From contig CM075760.1 in the NCBI GenBank assembly GCA_037974335.1, positions 5,887,432 to 5,951,431 of the forward strand: DNA of 64,000 nucleotides, in the 5' to 3' direction. Both the position numbers and the translations under genes were made by a program. The notes beneath the pieces are model-generated. The model did no database searches, had not been told where the DNA came from, and saw only the letters and a program-made list of their open reading frames with translations. Of the stretch, positions 11,851 through 23,705 are shown in pieces (the first letter of the stretch is position 1; each line of letters begins with the position of its first letter). Source of the stretch: Prionace glauca (lineage: Eukaryota > Chordata > Chondrichthyes > Carcharhiniformes > Carcharhinidae).

Positions 11851-12244
11851 GGATCCCATTGCTGGTTTTCTGTGCTATATGCTAATTGCACCGCATTTTG
11901 TCTCGCACTGTCTTCAAACATCAAATCACACAAACTGCAACAGACCAAATACCGATCGAAATTTCCACCCTGCCAGATGTTGTTATATTTCCACCTTGTT
12001 GGATTTCGCTTTTTAAAAAACTTCCTCTGTTTCTAAACATTCCCAATGTTAATGAAAGGTGATGGAGGTGAAGGTTTATCTTTGTTTCCTTATGCACACA
12101 TGCCATGTAATGTCCTGAGTTTTTCCAATCTCATCACATTTCAGTGCAGATGTCAGGTCCGCTTTTACATGGTAGTGAAAATACATTTAGTTGACCTGCT
12201 GTTTCATCCAAAACAATGTATATTTGCATTACCTCTTTCGATTC

Positions 12245-12535
12245 CCCCAGAAGAAGGCCATTCGGCCCATCGAGTCCGCACCCACAACAATCCCACCCAC
12301 GCCCTATTCCCCGCAAACCCACATACTTATCTTCTAATCCCTCTGACACTAGGACCAATTTAGCACGGCCAATCAAACTAAAACACGCATCTTTGAATCA
12401 GAAACCGGAACACCCGGAGGAAACCCCCGGAGGCACGGGAAGAACGTGCAAACTCTGCATAGGCGGTGACTCGAGGACCTGAGTCCCTGGCGCTGTGAGA
12501 CATCAGCGCTAATCACTGAGCTACCGCGCTGTCCT
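12245..12535 (-). repeat. tRNA-headed SINE (HE1 type), near full length
   Basis: On the minus strand it runs from the tRNA-derived head (reverse complement of 'gctaccgcgctgtcc') through the conserved middle to the 3' part with 'ggccgaatggccttcttctg'. It is one of the better preserved copies in the window. Confidence 0.85.
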
Positions 12536-13124
12536 TTCTACTGCATTCAATGTTACTGCAGTTCACTCCATTCAAAGTATTAGCATCAATCTGTGATAAA
12601 CCATCCTGTGGTGATTCTGCTGAATAACATTAAATTATCACCGTTAATGGACCATCCAACATTGGGCGCCATTGATTTGAAACTTTGCTGCTTTTCTGGG
12701 TGAACTCCAGCTCTCCATTCTTTCCGCAATGTCACCGCTCAAACTGAGTCTTTCTCCTTCCCACATTGTTAAACTCACAGTTACTGGTTTCTGAGTGAAA
12801 ACTGCCGCCATTTCACAGGGGGTGGGAGAGTTTACTATTTCATTCAATTAAAAGTTTTCTTGTTATGGAAGCAGAGATTTGGACCGAGATCTGCAGATAT
12901 TTGTGTCAGTAGAAACAATAAATTTTCCCCCATTAACAGCTAGATTTTAACCGCATCAGCATTTCGTACCATCAGCCCTTTCTCGCCTATCTCTCTCTTA
13001 ATTTCTTTTTGATTCTTTACATGTGACTTTCCCAATTCCGATACAAACAAAGAAATCACCCTAATATTGATTCTGACAGGTGCAGACCGAGAAGTAACGC
13101 AGAATTATTGTAATAAAATCTACA

Positions 13125-13196
13125 TTCCCTGACCGGGAGTCGAACCGAGGCTACAGTACTGAGAGCGCCGAATCCTAACCACTAGACCACCAGCAA
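13125..13196 (-). pseudogene. tRNA-Glu-like sequence (anticodon CTC), decayed
   Basis: On the minus strand the 72-nucleotide stretch matches tRNA-Glu in the D arm (ggtggtctagtggttagg), in the anticodon region with CTC and in the 3' end (ttcgactcccggtcaggg). The anticodon stem (cggcg against tactg), one acceptor pair and one T-stem pair no longer match. I therefore call it a pseudogene, though weak activity cannot be excluded. Confidence 0.65.
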
Positions 13197-13332
13197 AACT
13201 GACACAAATATTTTAAAATGTTGATTTATCCATGAATCACCTGCTTTTTATTGCATTTCGGACTTTTTATTCACCAATTGCAAGTTTATCCTTCACATTG
13301 TATCCTTCACAAAGACCTTGTCTTTGTCAAAA

Positions 13333-13690
13333 CTGAGTAGATCATAGAACATAATACATTACAGCACAAACAGGCCCTTCGGCCCTCGAGTTGCGCCGAT
13401 CGCATCAACCCCACCAATCTATAGACCTATCTATAACCCCCAATCCCATTAAACCCCATATACTCATCCAGAAGTCTTTTAAAAGACCCCAGCGAGTTCG
13501 CCTCCACCACCGATGATGGCAGCCGATTCCATTCACTCACCACCCTCTGAGTGAAAAACTTACCCCTAACATCACCTCTGTACTTCCCTCCCCGCACCTT
13601 AAATCTGTGTCCTCTCGTAGCGACCATTTCAACCCGGGGAAATAGCCTCTGAGAGTCCACCCTATCTATTCCTCTCAACATTTTATAAAC
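13333..13690 (-). repeat. CR1 LINE 3' end with readable ORF2 C-terminus
   Basis: About 84 codons remain open on the minus strand. They include MLRGIDRVDSQRLFPR, FFTQRVVSEWNRLPSSVVEA and FKRLLDEYM, the usual C-terminus of CR1-clade ORF2. The 3' side has the 'ggcccttcggccc' block. It is less decayed than its neighbours. Confidence 0.85.
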
Positions 13691-13894
13691 TATGTCATGT
13701 CTCTATTAGATGAGAAAACGCCACGCTGGTTAGTAATATACTGTTTACACTCTCTCAGTAATGACTGAACTGGACCCAGTCAGCATTCATATTAGTACAG
13801 GTGCTGTATCGATATCTGGTGCATTCGGCTCTATCTCTGTGTTACTGCACAAAACCCGTCCCTCATTGATATTACAACAGATCATATTAGTTGA

Positions 13895-14060
13895 ATTGGC
13901 CATGCAAAATTACCCGTTATTTTCCCGTTGAGTATGTGGATTAGCCATGGTTAATGTGTGGGGCTAATGTGGATAGGGCAGAGGGGAGGACCTGGGTGGG
14001 ATGCAGACTCAGTGGGCCAAGATAACCTTTCTTCTGAACTGTAGGAATTCTATGGTTCTA
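13895..14060 (+). repeat. SINE 3' part
   Basis: Contains the body stretch 'gaattggccatgcaaaatta' and ends with 'gaattctatggttctatg', the CR1-like tail shared by this SINE family. Confidence 0.7.
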
Positions 14061-14199
14061 TGTCTATGAAATATCATAGACATTTGCGTGCTTATTTATT
14101 TTAAGTAATCTATTTTCTAATAACCCCGTTTGGAGAAATGATCTCGTTTAGCAATTCCCCTTCAGTTTTCCCAGTTATAACCTTCACCCCATCTCTGTC

Positions 14200-14400
14200 T
14201 TCCACGAACGCATGGAAACACCAAACAGTTCATGTGTTTCAACTGAAGAACATTTAAGATGTAAGCATTTATTGACAACCATTCTGTTGTATGTTCTTGC
14301 ATACAAAATGATTTCAGCCTCACTATTTTGTTCCCGGTGTTGACTTATCTGTCTTTAAAGATCTGTTGGAAAACGGATAGGCTGGCAATGTGTGACAGCA
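14200..14400. repeat. Receptor 5' flank segment, duplicated at 19.87 kb
   Basis: This stretch, starting near 'aacgcatggaaacacc', is roughly 80 percent like 19868-20065 by eye and runs in the same orientation. Shared marks include 'tatttattgacaaccattctg' in both, cut here to its core 'ttattgacaaccattctg'. It lies about 330 bases upstream of the intact receptor gene. From 14400 to 14727 there is no further match. Confidence 0.75.
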
Positions 14401-14727
14401 ATACTCACAACGGTTTCAACTCTCTTCAGTTCAGCAACACATTGTTAATCAATGTTCCTTTCTTTTGCCAAGGTGCATGAACCAAAATGTTTGCCTTCAT
14501 TCGGATTTTTTAACATGCATAAAAAGGACAATAACCATATAATTTGCAAGAAAAGATGAAGTCATCGTGTTTGTTCAGAGACTGTGATTCATGTCCCTCA
14601 GCACACGGTTTAATTGTTCCAATGGGGACATTAGAAGATTTATAAATAGGAATTTTCACTGTGTGTGCAATATTGTTTAACTGGGAGTGGTCTCTAGTAC
14701 AGTCAGCGATCATTGAATTTCAGAGCC

Positions 14728-16288
14728 ATGTTCTGGATTATACCACTTGAGCTTCGTATTCTTTGGGTATTTTACGACATCCAAAGGATTTACTACCCTG
14801 TCCTTGCCGTAGTTGGTGTCACTGGTAAGTCATATTTCTCTGTGTTCATTGTCCTTGTCCATGTTACCCAGTTATTGATATCATTCTGTGTAACCTTCAT
14901 GGTTTGTTGCTGTGAATGCACTGGAAACATTTCTCCTTGCCACACAGCTATCCTCACACTACCTGACATTCACTTTCAATCTTTCCACTTTACGGTTGTC
15001 GTTATGTAACATGATTTCCAGTATTATGATTCACAGCCAATTCCAAATCAGCTGATTTAACATCTTCAACTGCACAGCCTTCAGCACAATCAAAGCAGAG
15101 TCATCCAGACCAGAAACATTTGCTCCAAACCTACTGGCACCATTGTGTCCCCCACATACAAATCTGAAGAAGGCAGCAAATTGGAGACTTTATTAACTGG
15201 TGAATGTGGCTTCTTGCTACATCATTGCGGGGCTTTTCTGCTGTGAACTTTGTCTCGAGCAGAATAGGTGAATTCAGTCTATTCCGGGGTGGATTTAATA
15301 AAAATGTTTCAGCTGTTCCCAAGGATCCTGAGAGATTGTTTCTCTTGTGCTCAGTCGAAAACACGAATAAATTGTGTTTCTCTTCCTTACAGTGAATGTA
15401 TTGACAATTCTTATCCTGTCACGAGGGAAGTGTGGTCTTTCCAGAAGTGTGATACGTTACCTCATTTCCATGTCAGCAGCGGATCTACTGGTCATTATCA
15501 TCGATCTCATTTTGAGGCAAATTCCCATGAAGTTTGAATTTTTAATCATTTACCATATTAAAATATGTAATATCCATGCTGTGCTGCTTTATGCAGTCAC
15601 TGATTGCTCTGTCTGGTTCACTGTCTCTTTCACCTTTGATCGATTTGTGGCTATTACTTGTCAGAAGCTGAAAATAAAATACTGCACTGAGAAAACTGCA
15701 ACAGTGGTTCTCGGAACTGTGAGTGTGCTATTCAGTGTAAAGAACATTTTCTGGTATTTCATGTATGATGATAGATATGCGTTACAGAATATTCCCCATT
15801 TTTGTAATGTAGACATTGATGTCCTCTATTCTGAAGCATGGGGAGCAGTTGAAAATCTGCATTATATTTTAACACCGTTCATTCCTTTTCTGTTGATTCT
15901 GTTGCTGAATGTTTTCACCATTAAACACATTCTAGGGTCGACCAAATTCCGCAGGAGACTTCAGAGTCACAAGCGTATGGATAGTTCAAAGGACCCAGAG
16001 ACAGTGAAGAGAAGAAAATCCATTATTTTACTATTTGCTCTATCAGGAAATTTTATCCTGCTATGGTCAATCTTACTTATCCACTCCTTTTGTGAACGAT
16101 TATATAATTTAAACTTAATCCATTTTTATATTCCTGCATTTGTGCGGGAATTGGGATTTATGCTCCAACTCCTGAGTTGCTGCACCAATACATACATTTA
16201 TGCAGTGACCCAGACACAATTCAGAGAGGATCTGAAGAATGTGATCAGATTTCCATTTAATGCAGTTGTGAAATTACTTACTGAATAA
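14728..16288 (+). CDS. GPR139-like rhodopsin-family G-protein-coupled receptor, intact
   Basis: Two coding exons, 14728-14824 and 15393-16288, are joined across a 568-base GT-AG intron in phase 1, giving 330 residues. The junction falls inside helix 1 (PVLAVVGVT then VNVLTILILS). Helix 2 carries MSAADLLVII. Cys91 at the top of helix 3 can pair with the Cys of the second outer loop (IPHFCNVD). Helix 3 ends TFDRFV at 115-118, so DRF replaces DRY. Helix 5 is FIPFLLILLLNVFTI. Helix 6 follows a basic RRKS motif. Helix 7 has TNTYIYAV where most receptors have NPxxY. The start was chosen because the first ATG gives the short extracellular N-terminus usual for this group. The minus-strand relative at 5.4-7.2 kb has the same exon split. 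The plasma membrane is the expected site. The ligand is unknown, and the GPR139 family label is by motif resemblance. Confidence 0.88.
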
Positions 16289-17590
16289 CAGATTTCTTCT
16301 TCAACAACAGGAAGCCCCCAAGCAGAATTTCTCATGGGAAGATCACTTTGCCCAAAGTTAAGTCTGATCTTCCAAGGGTGGAAGTTGACACCCAGTGCCA
16401 TTCCCATCAACCGGGAGGGACACTTAAAGGCAGTTGATAGGTTATTAGTAAAGAATCATGGCAATGGATCCGCGTGGTTGTGAGGGACGTTCCTATCAGG
16501 GCCTGTTTCCTATCAATTCTGTTTGGGAGATACCCTCCCATGGGAATGCTTCAATCATCTACAAGCCATAAAACCCCAACCATTGCAAGAAAAAAAAATC
16601 AATTCCCAGCACACCACGAACTTCAGAAAGAATTCCAGGCACTCCAGCTCCTGCTCTCCATCTCCGCCGTGAGAAACTCAGGGCCTGAAACAGACTCAGC
16701 GGGTTTAGCCTCTCGACCACATTGTCTCCCAGTAAAGGGAACTCGGGCCACAATGCTGGTGGTGGAAGAGGCGAGCTTCCGTCTGCAGAAACTCACTCAC
16801 TTAGGAGGCCGAGCAGGACGAACCAGACCCAGCATTGAAACGAGCCGTTGATGTCGTCTATATGGATATCAGTAAGGTGTTTGATAAAGATTCAGAAAAT
16901 AGCACTTGCCCCAATTTTTGTCCATTTCTCTATAACTGTAGTTGTATAATATCATTAAAGACATAACGGTTTGTAAAAGTCCTATGGCTGTGAGATTATG
17001 CAATGCATTAACATTTAACAAAAACAATTTGAAATGAGTCAGGTGATTTGAAAATATTTTCCAAGTTTGCAAACGCAATAATCGCTATAATTCAGAACAG
17101 CGAAAGCATGGAAGTGTTTAGAATTGTATGTGCGCACAAAGCTGCCACACCAGCAGGGAATGTCTATTGCTGTTTATATTACAAGTACAGGTTTTATCAA
17201 TATATAAAATACACAGCAAGTCGGTAATAATCAGTACAATGTGGATAGTCTAAAACTTTTAAAGAACGGTGCTTTTAAATCTGCAAAATGCTGAGGTGGA
17301 AAGCAGATAGTTTGAAGTGACGAAAATCTGTTGTGTGTTTACCTCGTAAGTTTCACAGTATCAGCAATGACGAGATTGGACAGTTTTGGAAATTAAAAAA
17401 ATCACATGAAAAACCTGTGAGACTATTTCACCTCACTGTCGATTTCTTGTTCCAGGTAACAACAATTAGTGTTTCATTGGCTGAAGGAGTCATTCATGTT
17501 CTTTCTGGACATGACTTTTGTCCAACAAATATTCCTTGTGTATATATTTTTTTTAATTATGAAGTGGTAAGGCGGGCGAAATGTTCCATC
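16289..17590. other. No gene seen; small CR1 scrap inside
   Basis: Receptor 3' flank and unassigned sequence. Positions 16840-16890 match CR1 ORF2 around 'gatgtcgtctatatgga...' (the FSKAFDK region). The pair 17400-17500 and 9910-9990 share 'tttcacctcact' and 'tcattggctgaa'. Confidence 0.45.
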
Positions 17591-17597
17591 GCTATCT

Positions 17598-17668
17598 TCC
17601 CTAATGGTCCATCTGTTTGGAATCAGCCCTCTCACCATCGCGGCCTGGGTTTAATTCGGGTCAGGGAA
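17598..17668 (+). pseudogene. tRNA-Glu-like pseudogene (CTC)
   Basis: The 5' end 'tccctaatggtccatctg' and 3' end 'gggtttaattcgggtcaggg' both follow tRNA-Glu, with 'ctctcacc' at the anticodon loop. D-arm and T-arm changes make it unlikely to be active. Confidence 0.6.
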
Positions 17669-18140
17669 TGACAATTTGTTGATTGCGTGCAGCAGATGAA
17701 CGAAGAGGACCTGGAATTGCTTCCTGATTGAAAACAGGAGCGATAGCTCCAGTGACTCGAGTTCTTTTGTTGGTCAGTCATGCTTGCATTTCAATGTTGT
17801 CTCTTTCAGAGATATTCATTCAGAATAAAGATGTTGATGTTAAATAAATGTATTGAAGTTAAAGGTTGAATCAAAAGAATGGAAAAAATGCAATTTGATT
17901 TGATAAGATTTATTTTCTCTGCTCATTTTCGTATCAGCAAATCGTCATTTTCTGCAAAAGGAGAGTATGATGTTGGGTAAGTGATCAGAGAGCGCCCTCC
18001 CGTGGACAGTATAGCATTGGAAACAGGCGCAGAAACCAGACCCAAAATATCTGCACTCAGAGACACACCCAATACAGCCACACACTGGACAAGAGTAAAC
18101 TTCCGTTCAACATCCACACTGTTAGCACCACTTAGAGTTT
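17669..18140. other. No gene seen
   Basis: No exon, RNA gene or known repeat is recognised. Confidence 0.35.
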
Positions 18141-18149
18141 TGAAGGTTT

Positions 18150-19600
18150 CAGTCAATTTGCCTCTTACTCTTTTGAACTCTCTGGGTACAAACCTGACGT
18201 CACTATCCTTTTCTCATAAGATAACCCAAACATAGCTGGCAATGGTTTAGTGAAACTCCTCTGAACTATTATTTTAACACATTAACTTTTTTTAAGATAA
18301 GGAGACAAGAACTGTGCACAATATTCGAGATATGCCCACTGCCCTCGCCAACGGCCAAATTTCCGATCTATCTTTGTGCCGTTAGCACATTTAGCATTTA
18401 TATCTTCACTCTCTTCATCACTGCAGAAATCATCCCAATTATATGTTTCTTCACAAATTCAGCCAGAATGTATTTGTTCAGGTCAGATCCAGTTTAATTA
18501 ACTTGTTTGAGTTTTATGCTGAGTAACAGATAGCTTGTGAGTGTATTTCTCTTAATGGGCGTCCAAAAGTCATGTGATACTGTGCTGCACCGCAGCCTTG
18601 TGAGTAACTGTGGAGATCAGAGAATAAAATGGATAGGAGCAACATGGATAGGAAATTGCCTGAGTGCCAGGAAACAATTCGTAGCTGTTTTTCGGAGTGG
18701 AACAAATCTTGCAGTCATGTTGCCAGGAAAAGGTTATATGAACATTGAAATTCACGACATAGTAATGCCCGAGAGCTTGAAGTGGAGGCCAGCCTTTCAA
18801 AATCTGTGAACGATCCAAAACTTGGAAACATTGCCAACCATCAGTAGATCATTCAGAACTTCAGAACGCAAAAAAAGAACTAATTGGTGGAATGGATGAG
18901 TAATTTGGATATTTATCCTATTGCAGAGAAAAGTTCCATGATTAGTTTTGTTCAGCAGAATTTGAAGAGAAAAATGGAAATAATGAAAAGGCCATGAAAG
19001 TGAATATAGACGCCGAGGGACTGGAGTGAATATGTGTATAAATCATTCATGATGCAAGATAGGTTCAGACAGCGGCAAACAGAAAAGGGGAATAGGTTTT
19101 TTTTTGTCTATTGGGGAAAAGAAGGCAGAAGCAAGGAAGTTGAGCTATTTTTGTAGCTAACACATGGAAAATAGTCAGCCGAAAAAATCGTTCCAATTTT
19201 GGGCACCGAACGTAAGGCAGGATGTAAAGTCAATAGGCTGGAAGCAGGGAAGAAAAACACGAGAATAATTCCAGAGATCAGAAACTTCGGTGACGAAAAT
19301 ATTTTGGAGAGGTTCGGACTAATTTGCTTGACAGAAAGTTCTGATGTGACTTTAATGAGACATTCAATATCCTGAGGGGTCTTGATAGAGTAGATAGAGA
19401 GAAACTGGTCAATGACAAAGATCGTGACACAGAGGGCGCGGGTGGTAGTAAAGTGGTGGAAGAAACATGGAGACATCACGAAAAACATTGTCAGACAGTG
19501 AGTGATCCAGATCTGGAATGTGCTGTTTGAGAGTGTGGTGCAGGCAGCGCCAATTAATGGGTTCAAAATGGGATTGGATAATTGTCTGAAAATGAACAAA
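18150..19600. repeat. Three old CR1-type fragments in mixed orientation
   Basis: Positions 18150-18440 read on the minus strand ('ggagacaagaactgtgcaca'). Positions 18540-18800 read on the plus strand and correspond to the worn 'FDTVLHRSLVS...WIGNCLS' region of reverse transcriptase. Positions 19080-19600 are a plus-strand tail with 'gaccaatgac'-like and 'gaggggtcttgatagag' marks. All are heavily decayed. Confidence 0.55.
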
Positions 19601-19867
19601 ATGCTGGACTGTGTTCTTGTATGAATTCATCCAAGAGTGTTCTTGGATGAATTGCTCCTTCAGAGGACCAAAACATACATGACGCTTCAAAATGGCCTTT
19701 TTCTCTGCTGTAAATACTTTATCAATGTTGAAAGGAAGATAGTAGCACAGAGGTAACGTCTCTGCGAAAGTAATTCCGAGGGTAGGCAAATTTCTCAAGA
19801 TATACATTCAAATCCAACTACAAAAGGTTCTAAAATGCAATTACAGTTTTGAATTTAAAGATCGTTT

Positions 19868-20065
19868 CCGTAATTGCGGCCATGAATGCATGAAAACACC
19901 AAAGAGTTCATGTATTTCACCTGAAGAGCATTTAATATGTAACTATTTATTGACAACCATTCTGTTGTTTGCTCATGCGTTAACCATGATTACAGCCTCA
20001 CTGTTTTGTTCCTGGCGTTAACTTATCTGTGTTTAGAGATCTGTTGGAAAATGGATAAATCACAT
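19868..20065. repeat. Second copy of the receptor 5' flank
   Basis: Paralogous to 14200-14400. No receptor exon follows it, so only the flank of the duplicate survives here. Confidence 0.7.
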
Positions 20066-20439
20066 CTCGAATGACGAGGAGATTACAAAAATTGATCTTC
20101 TCAGTGTCTCAATAAACTTCCTGATGTACGACTCAATTGTGTGCTGATTTGTGAAAATGATGGTGAAAATGACCCTGGATATATAGCCGACAGGAGATAA
20201 TTACACCTGTAATTCTCAGACGTCTTATTTCTATTGATGCAAAGGATTGAAACATCTGCTACTCTCCAGAGAAGGAACAATATTTCTGTTTAACCGTTAC
20301 CTTCACCAATTCCATGGTAACCAACTTAAATATTTTCTACTGTGTATAGATTGTACAGTCTGCGTAATGCGATGAATCAGGATCAGGTGCATCATAAGAG
20401 TGGCCAGACCTTATGTGATATAAACAGTGATATCACCTG

Positions 20440-20560
20440 GTGAACAAGGTCTGCAGCGGTTCAAGAGAGCAGCTCATCACCACATTGTCAGGGGCAATCA
20501 GAGAAGGGCAACAGATGTCAGTGCTGCCCACATCCTATAAATGATTAAACATAATGCTCC
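20440..20560 (+). repeat. Interspersed repeat 3' end
   Basis: Carries 'cggttcaagagagcagctc', 'gggcaatcagagaagggca' and 'tgcccacatcctataaatg'. I remember this as the end of an abundant fish and shark repeat; its class is uncertain. Confidence 0.5.
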
Positions 20561-20834
20561 AACAACAGAAGAAGAATCTAATCTAATATAGACAGATATG
20601 CTCGCGCAATGATGACATAAACTGGCTGGGAGAATCACGTGAACCAACGTATGAGTTCTCTAGAGTAAGAGAGACAGAACATGATATAACATTTACATAA
20701 ACAGTTTTTGTGCATGTGATCATTCGAGAGAAAGTGATTTGACCAATAATGACAGGCAGGGGTCAAATGAAGCGAAATCTGATGCAGGTTCGAATTCACA
20801 ACGGATTGGGTGACGGTTTCCAAAAATACTCATA

Positions 20835-21506
20835 GAGAATTAGAACATTATAATTTGAATAACCGGGTTCAGGGTATCACTGACAGAGACAGCTGGGCCC
20901 GGAGTCAGACTGGAACCTGAGAATTAGAACATTACAATGTGAATGACTGGCTCCAGTGTATCACTGACAGAGACAGCTGGGCCCGGAGTCAGACTGGAAC
21001 CTGAGAATTCGAACATTACAATGTGAATGACTGGCCCCAGTGTATCACTGACAGAGACAGCTGGGCCCGGAGTCAGATTGGAACCTGAGAATTAGAACAT
21101 TACAATGTGAATGACAGGCCCCAGTGTATCACTGACAGAGACAGCTGGGCCCGGAGTCAGACTGGGACCTGAGAAATAGAACATTACAATGTGAATGACT
21201 GGCTCCAGTGTATCACTGACAGAGACAGCTGGGCCCGGAGTCAGACTGGAACCTGAGAAAAAGAACATTACAATGTGAATGACTGGCTCCAGTGTATCAC
21301 TGACAGAGACAGCTGGGCCCGGAGTCAGACTGGAACCTGAGAATTAGAACATTACAATGTGAATGACCGGCCCCAGTGTATCACTGACAGAGACAGCTGG
21401 GCCCGGAGTCAGACTGGGACCTGAGAATTAGAACATTACAATGTGAATGACTGGCTCCAGTGTATCACTGACAGAGACAGCTGGGCCCGGAGTCAGACTG
21501 GGACCT
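20835..21506. repeat. Minisatellite, 8 copies of an 84-bp unit
   Basis: Unit starts fall at 20835, 20919, 21003, 21087, 21171, 21255, 21339 and 21423, exactly 84 bases apart with no length change. Each unit holds 'cattacaatgtgaatgac', 'gtgtatcactgacagagac' and 'agctgggcccggagtcag'. The first copy is the most divergent and the inner ones differ by only a few bases. No frame is open across the array. Confidence 0.97.
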
Positions 21507-21818
21507 GATATAAAGAAGGAATCATTTCTGGGGCCTGAGAGCAGGTTTCTTCGTCATGAGGAGTGAGGCAGGGATTTGTGTGGCAAACACGGATTGGAAA
21601 CCCTACCACAACCGCAAGAGTGACTGACTCCACCTGACTGAGGCTTGTATTAACGAGGACTGAAACGATGAACTATGAAACCCTCATCGGAGGGAGAAAA
21701 GCAGTGCAATAAATGTTAAGGATTATTGTGTTCTTCCTAAAAAAAAATTTGATCCGATGCTAATCTGTTCAAAGTGATGTTTTGTAAATAGAATCGACTT
21801 TCGGAATGGTTCCTGGCA

Positions 21819-21821
<3 letters not shown>
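21507..21821. other. No gene seen
   Basis: Unassigned sequence between the 84-bp array and the CA repeat. Confidence 0.4.
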
Positions 21822-21881
<60 letters not shown>

Positions 21882-21961
21882 AGAAACACACACACACACA
21901 CGCACACACTCACACACACAGAAACACACACACACGCACACACTCACACACACAACACACA
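21822..21961. repeat. (CA)n microsatellite, imperfect at right
   Basis: A pure CA run of over 50 bases, then CA units broken by aaacagag and cgcacac interruptions up to 21961. Confidence 0.97.
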
Positions 21962-23510
21962 GGTTCTGCCAAAAGATAAGATTAGCACAAGACGACAGTT
22001 GTACAAATATTCCATTTTATTCCGTTTTAATGAAGGACAGGGAGAGACACAAAAAGGATGCTGGGACACTGATATAGATGAACCTTAAAATTCTCCCATT
22101 CTCGAGAATCCTTCAAAACTTCATCCCATGAAGGATATATCGAATTTATTTTCCAAAGTTTCTGTGAAATCTAATTCCATCACCCTTCCACACTGTTCAT
22201 TCCAGTTCATCACAACTACTGTGTAAAAGTAAACACTTATCTTTCTGTCTCGCTGCTCAATAAAATAAATTTGTGCCCATTGGTTGCTGACCGTCCCCCA
22301 GTTGAAAGATTCTCCCTTTAATTAACCCAATCACAACTTCATGATTATGAACACTAATAAATGTGTTGAAAAGACTGGCAAGGAGATAAAGACAGCGGGA
22401 GAGTTACGAGAAAGCAAACCGGCGGGGGGGCTGACAGATAAAAGCTGAGGAACAAAAATAAATAGCAGATGGAGAGAAAATGATCAAACAACGAAAGATA
22501 ACAGCTATCATTCCCTCCCTTCACAGATCCCGGGGGAGCTCAGTGACTGATCCACTGACCATCCAGTTATGTCCGAGAATGGAAACTTTAACCAGATCAC
22601 ACCAGGCTCATTTGTAAATGTCACCGCAATGTGACCTGTCTGACTCTGCCCTGACTCTGTGGGCAGATATAAGCCGCACTGACAGGTGTTCTCACCAGAT
22701 TGTGGTCTCTGGATTTATATTCTGCTCGGAAGGGAGATGTGCGGTTTGGAACCGGCAGCAGAGAAACAGGAAGTTGTGTTACCTGAGAATGAAACAACCG
22801 GGGCCAGTTTGATGTTATCACCGTGAACAGTCTTCCTGCCTGTGAGGGTGAGCTCACTCTGAAAGCATCAAGAACAGTCACACAGATTGCTGCCGGTCTC
22901 AGCATTACAGTCACCCCCATTCCCATATTAATGAATCAAGAAAATGATCATATTTGGTGTTTAAACAGATTAATTGAAGGGAAGATGGACTGAAGGTTAC
23001 GATTGAGGGAAAAGAGAAAAAATTAAAGCAACATTTTTTATCCGCAGAGACATTCCGAAATAGAAAGTTTAAGTGTGCTGGGTGTTGTGTGTGAGAAATA
23101 GAGGAGAGAGGTTAATTGAGTGAAATGGTTAAGTTCCTACAATGAATTTACCACTGCTGAGATTTTTGTGCTTTATCTTTTCAGTCACAAGGTGCCTTAA
23201 GGAAGAAAAAACAAAAAGTCTCGGAGTCAGATCCGTCTCCTGGGAACCTGTGTGAGTTAATGGAGACTGAGAGAGAGGAGAGAGGTTATCTGATTTAGGT
23301 TCAGTCAGAGACAGAGAAAGAGAGAAGTTCAGTGAATCATTTGAAAGATGCATTGCCTTGGCAGCGCAATGACCAGCTGTACATCACATTCAAGAGCGTC
23401 CAGGGGCATTCATTAACTTTATTTATTGACTGAGACACAGAATGTACAATAAATACTGAATAAATTACAATATCATGCTAAAATTAAGAACAATTATTTA
23501 CACAGTGATA
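21962..23510. other. No gene recognised; unassigned unique block
   Basis: No known repeat is seen. Positions 22500-22930 are richer in G+C and look more like single-copy sequence than the surroundings. Several frames stay open for 60-100 codons, but I recognise no domain. Confidence 0.35.
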
Positions 23511-23514
23511 AGCA

Positions 23515-23705
23515 CTGGTACCTCACACTGTTAAGGACACAGGTTCCATTTAAGCCTTGTGTAACTGTGTGGTGTTTACACATTCACCCCGTATGTGCGT
23601 GGAGTTCCTCCAGGTTTACTGCTTTCTTCCTACAGTCCAAAGATGTACAGGTTAGTTGGAGTGGCCATGTTGAATTGTCCTTTAGTGTCCATTTGCAGTG
23701 CAATG
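23515..23705 (+). repeat. SINE, partial
   Basis: Plus-strand SINE middle with 'gcgtggagttcctccaggtt' and 'acagtccaaagatgtacagg', followed by the 'gtggccatgttgaattg' body. Confidence 0.75.

Noticed and set aside
20835-21506. Regularly spaced repeats that could suggest a CRISPR array
   Set aside because: The whole 84-bp unit is repeated with no variable spacers, and the setting is a vertebrate genome. It is a minisatellite.
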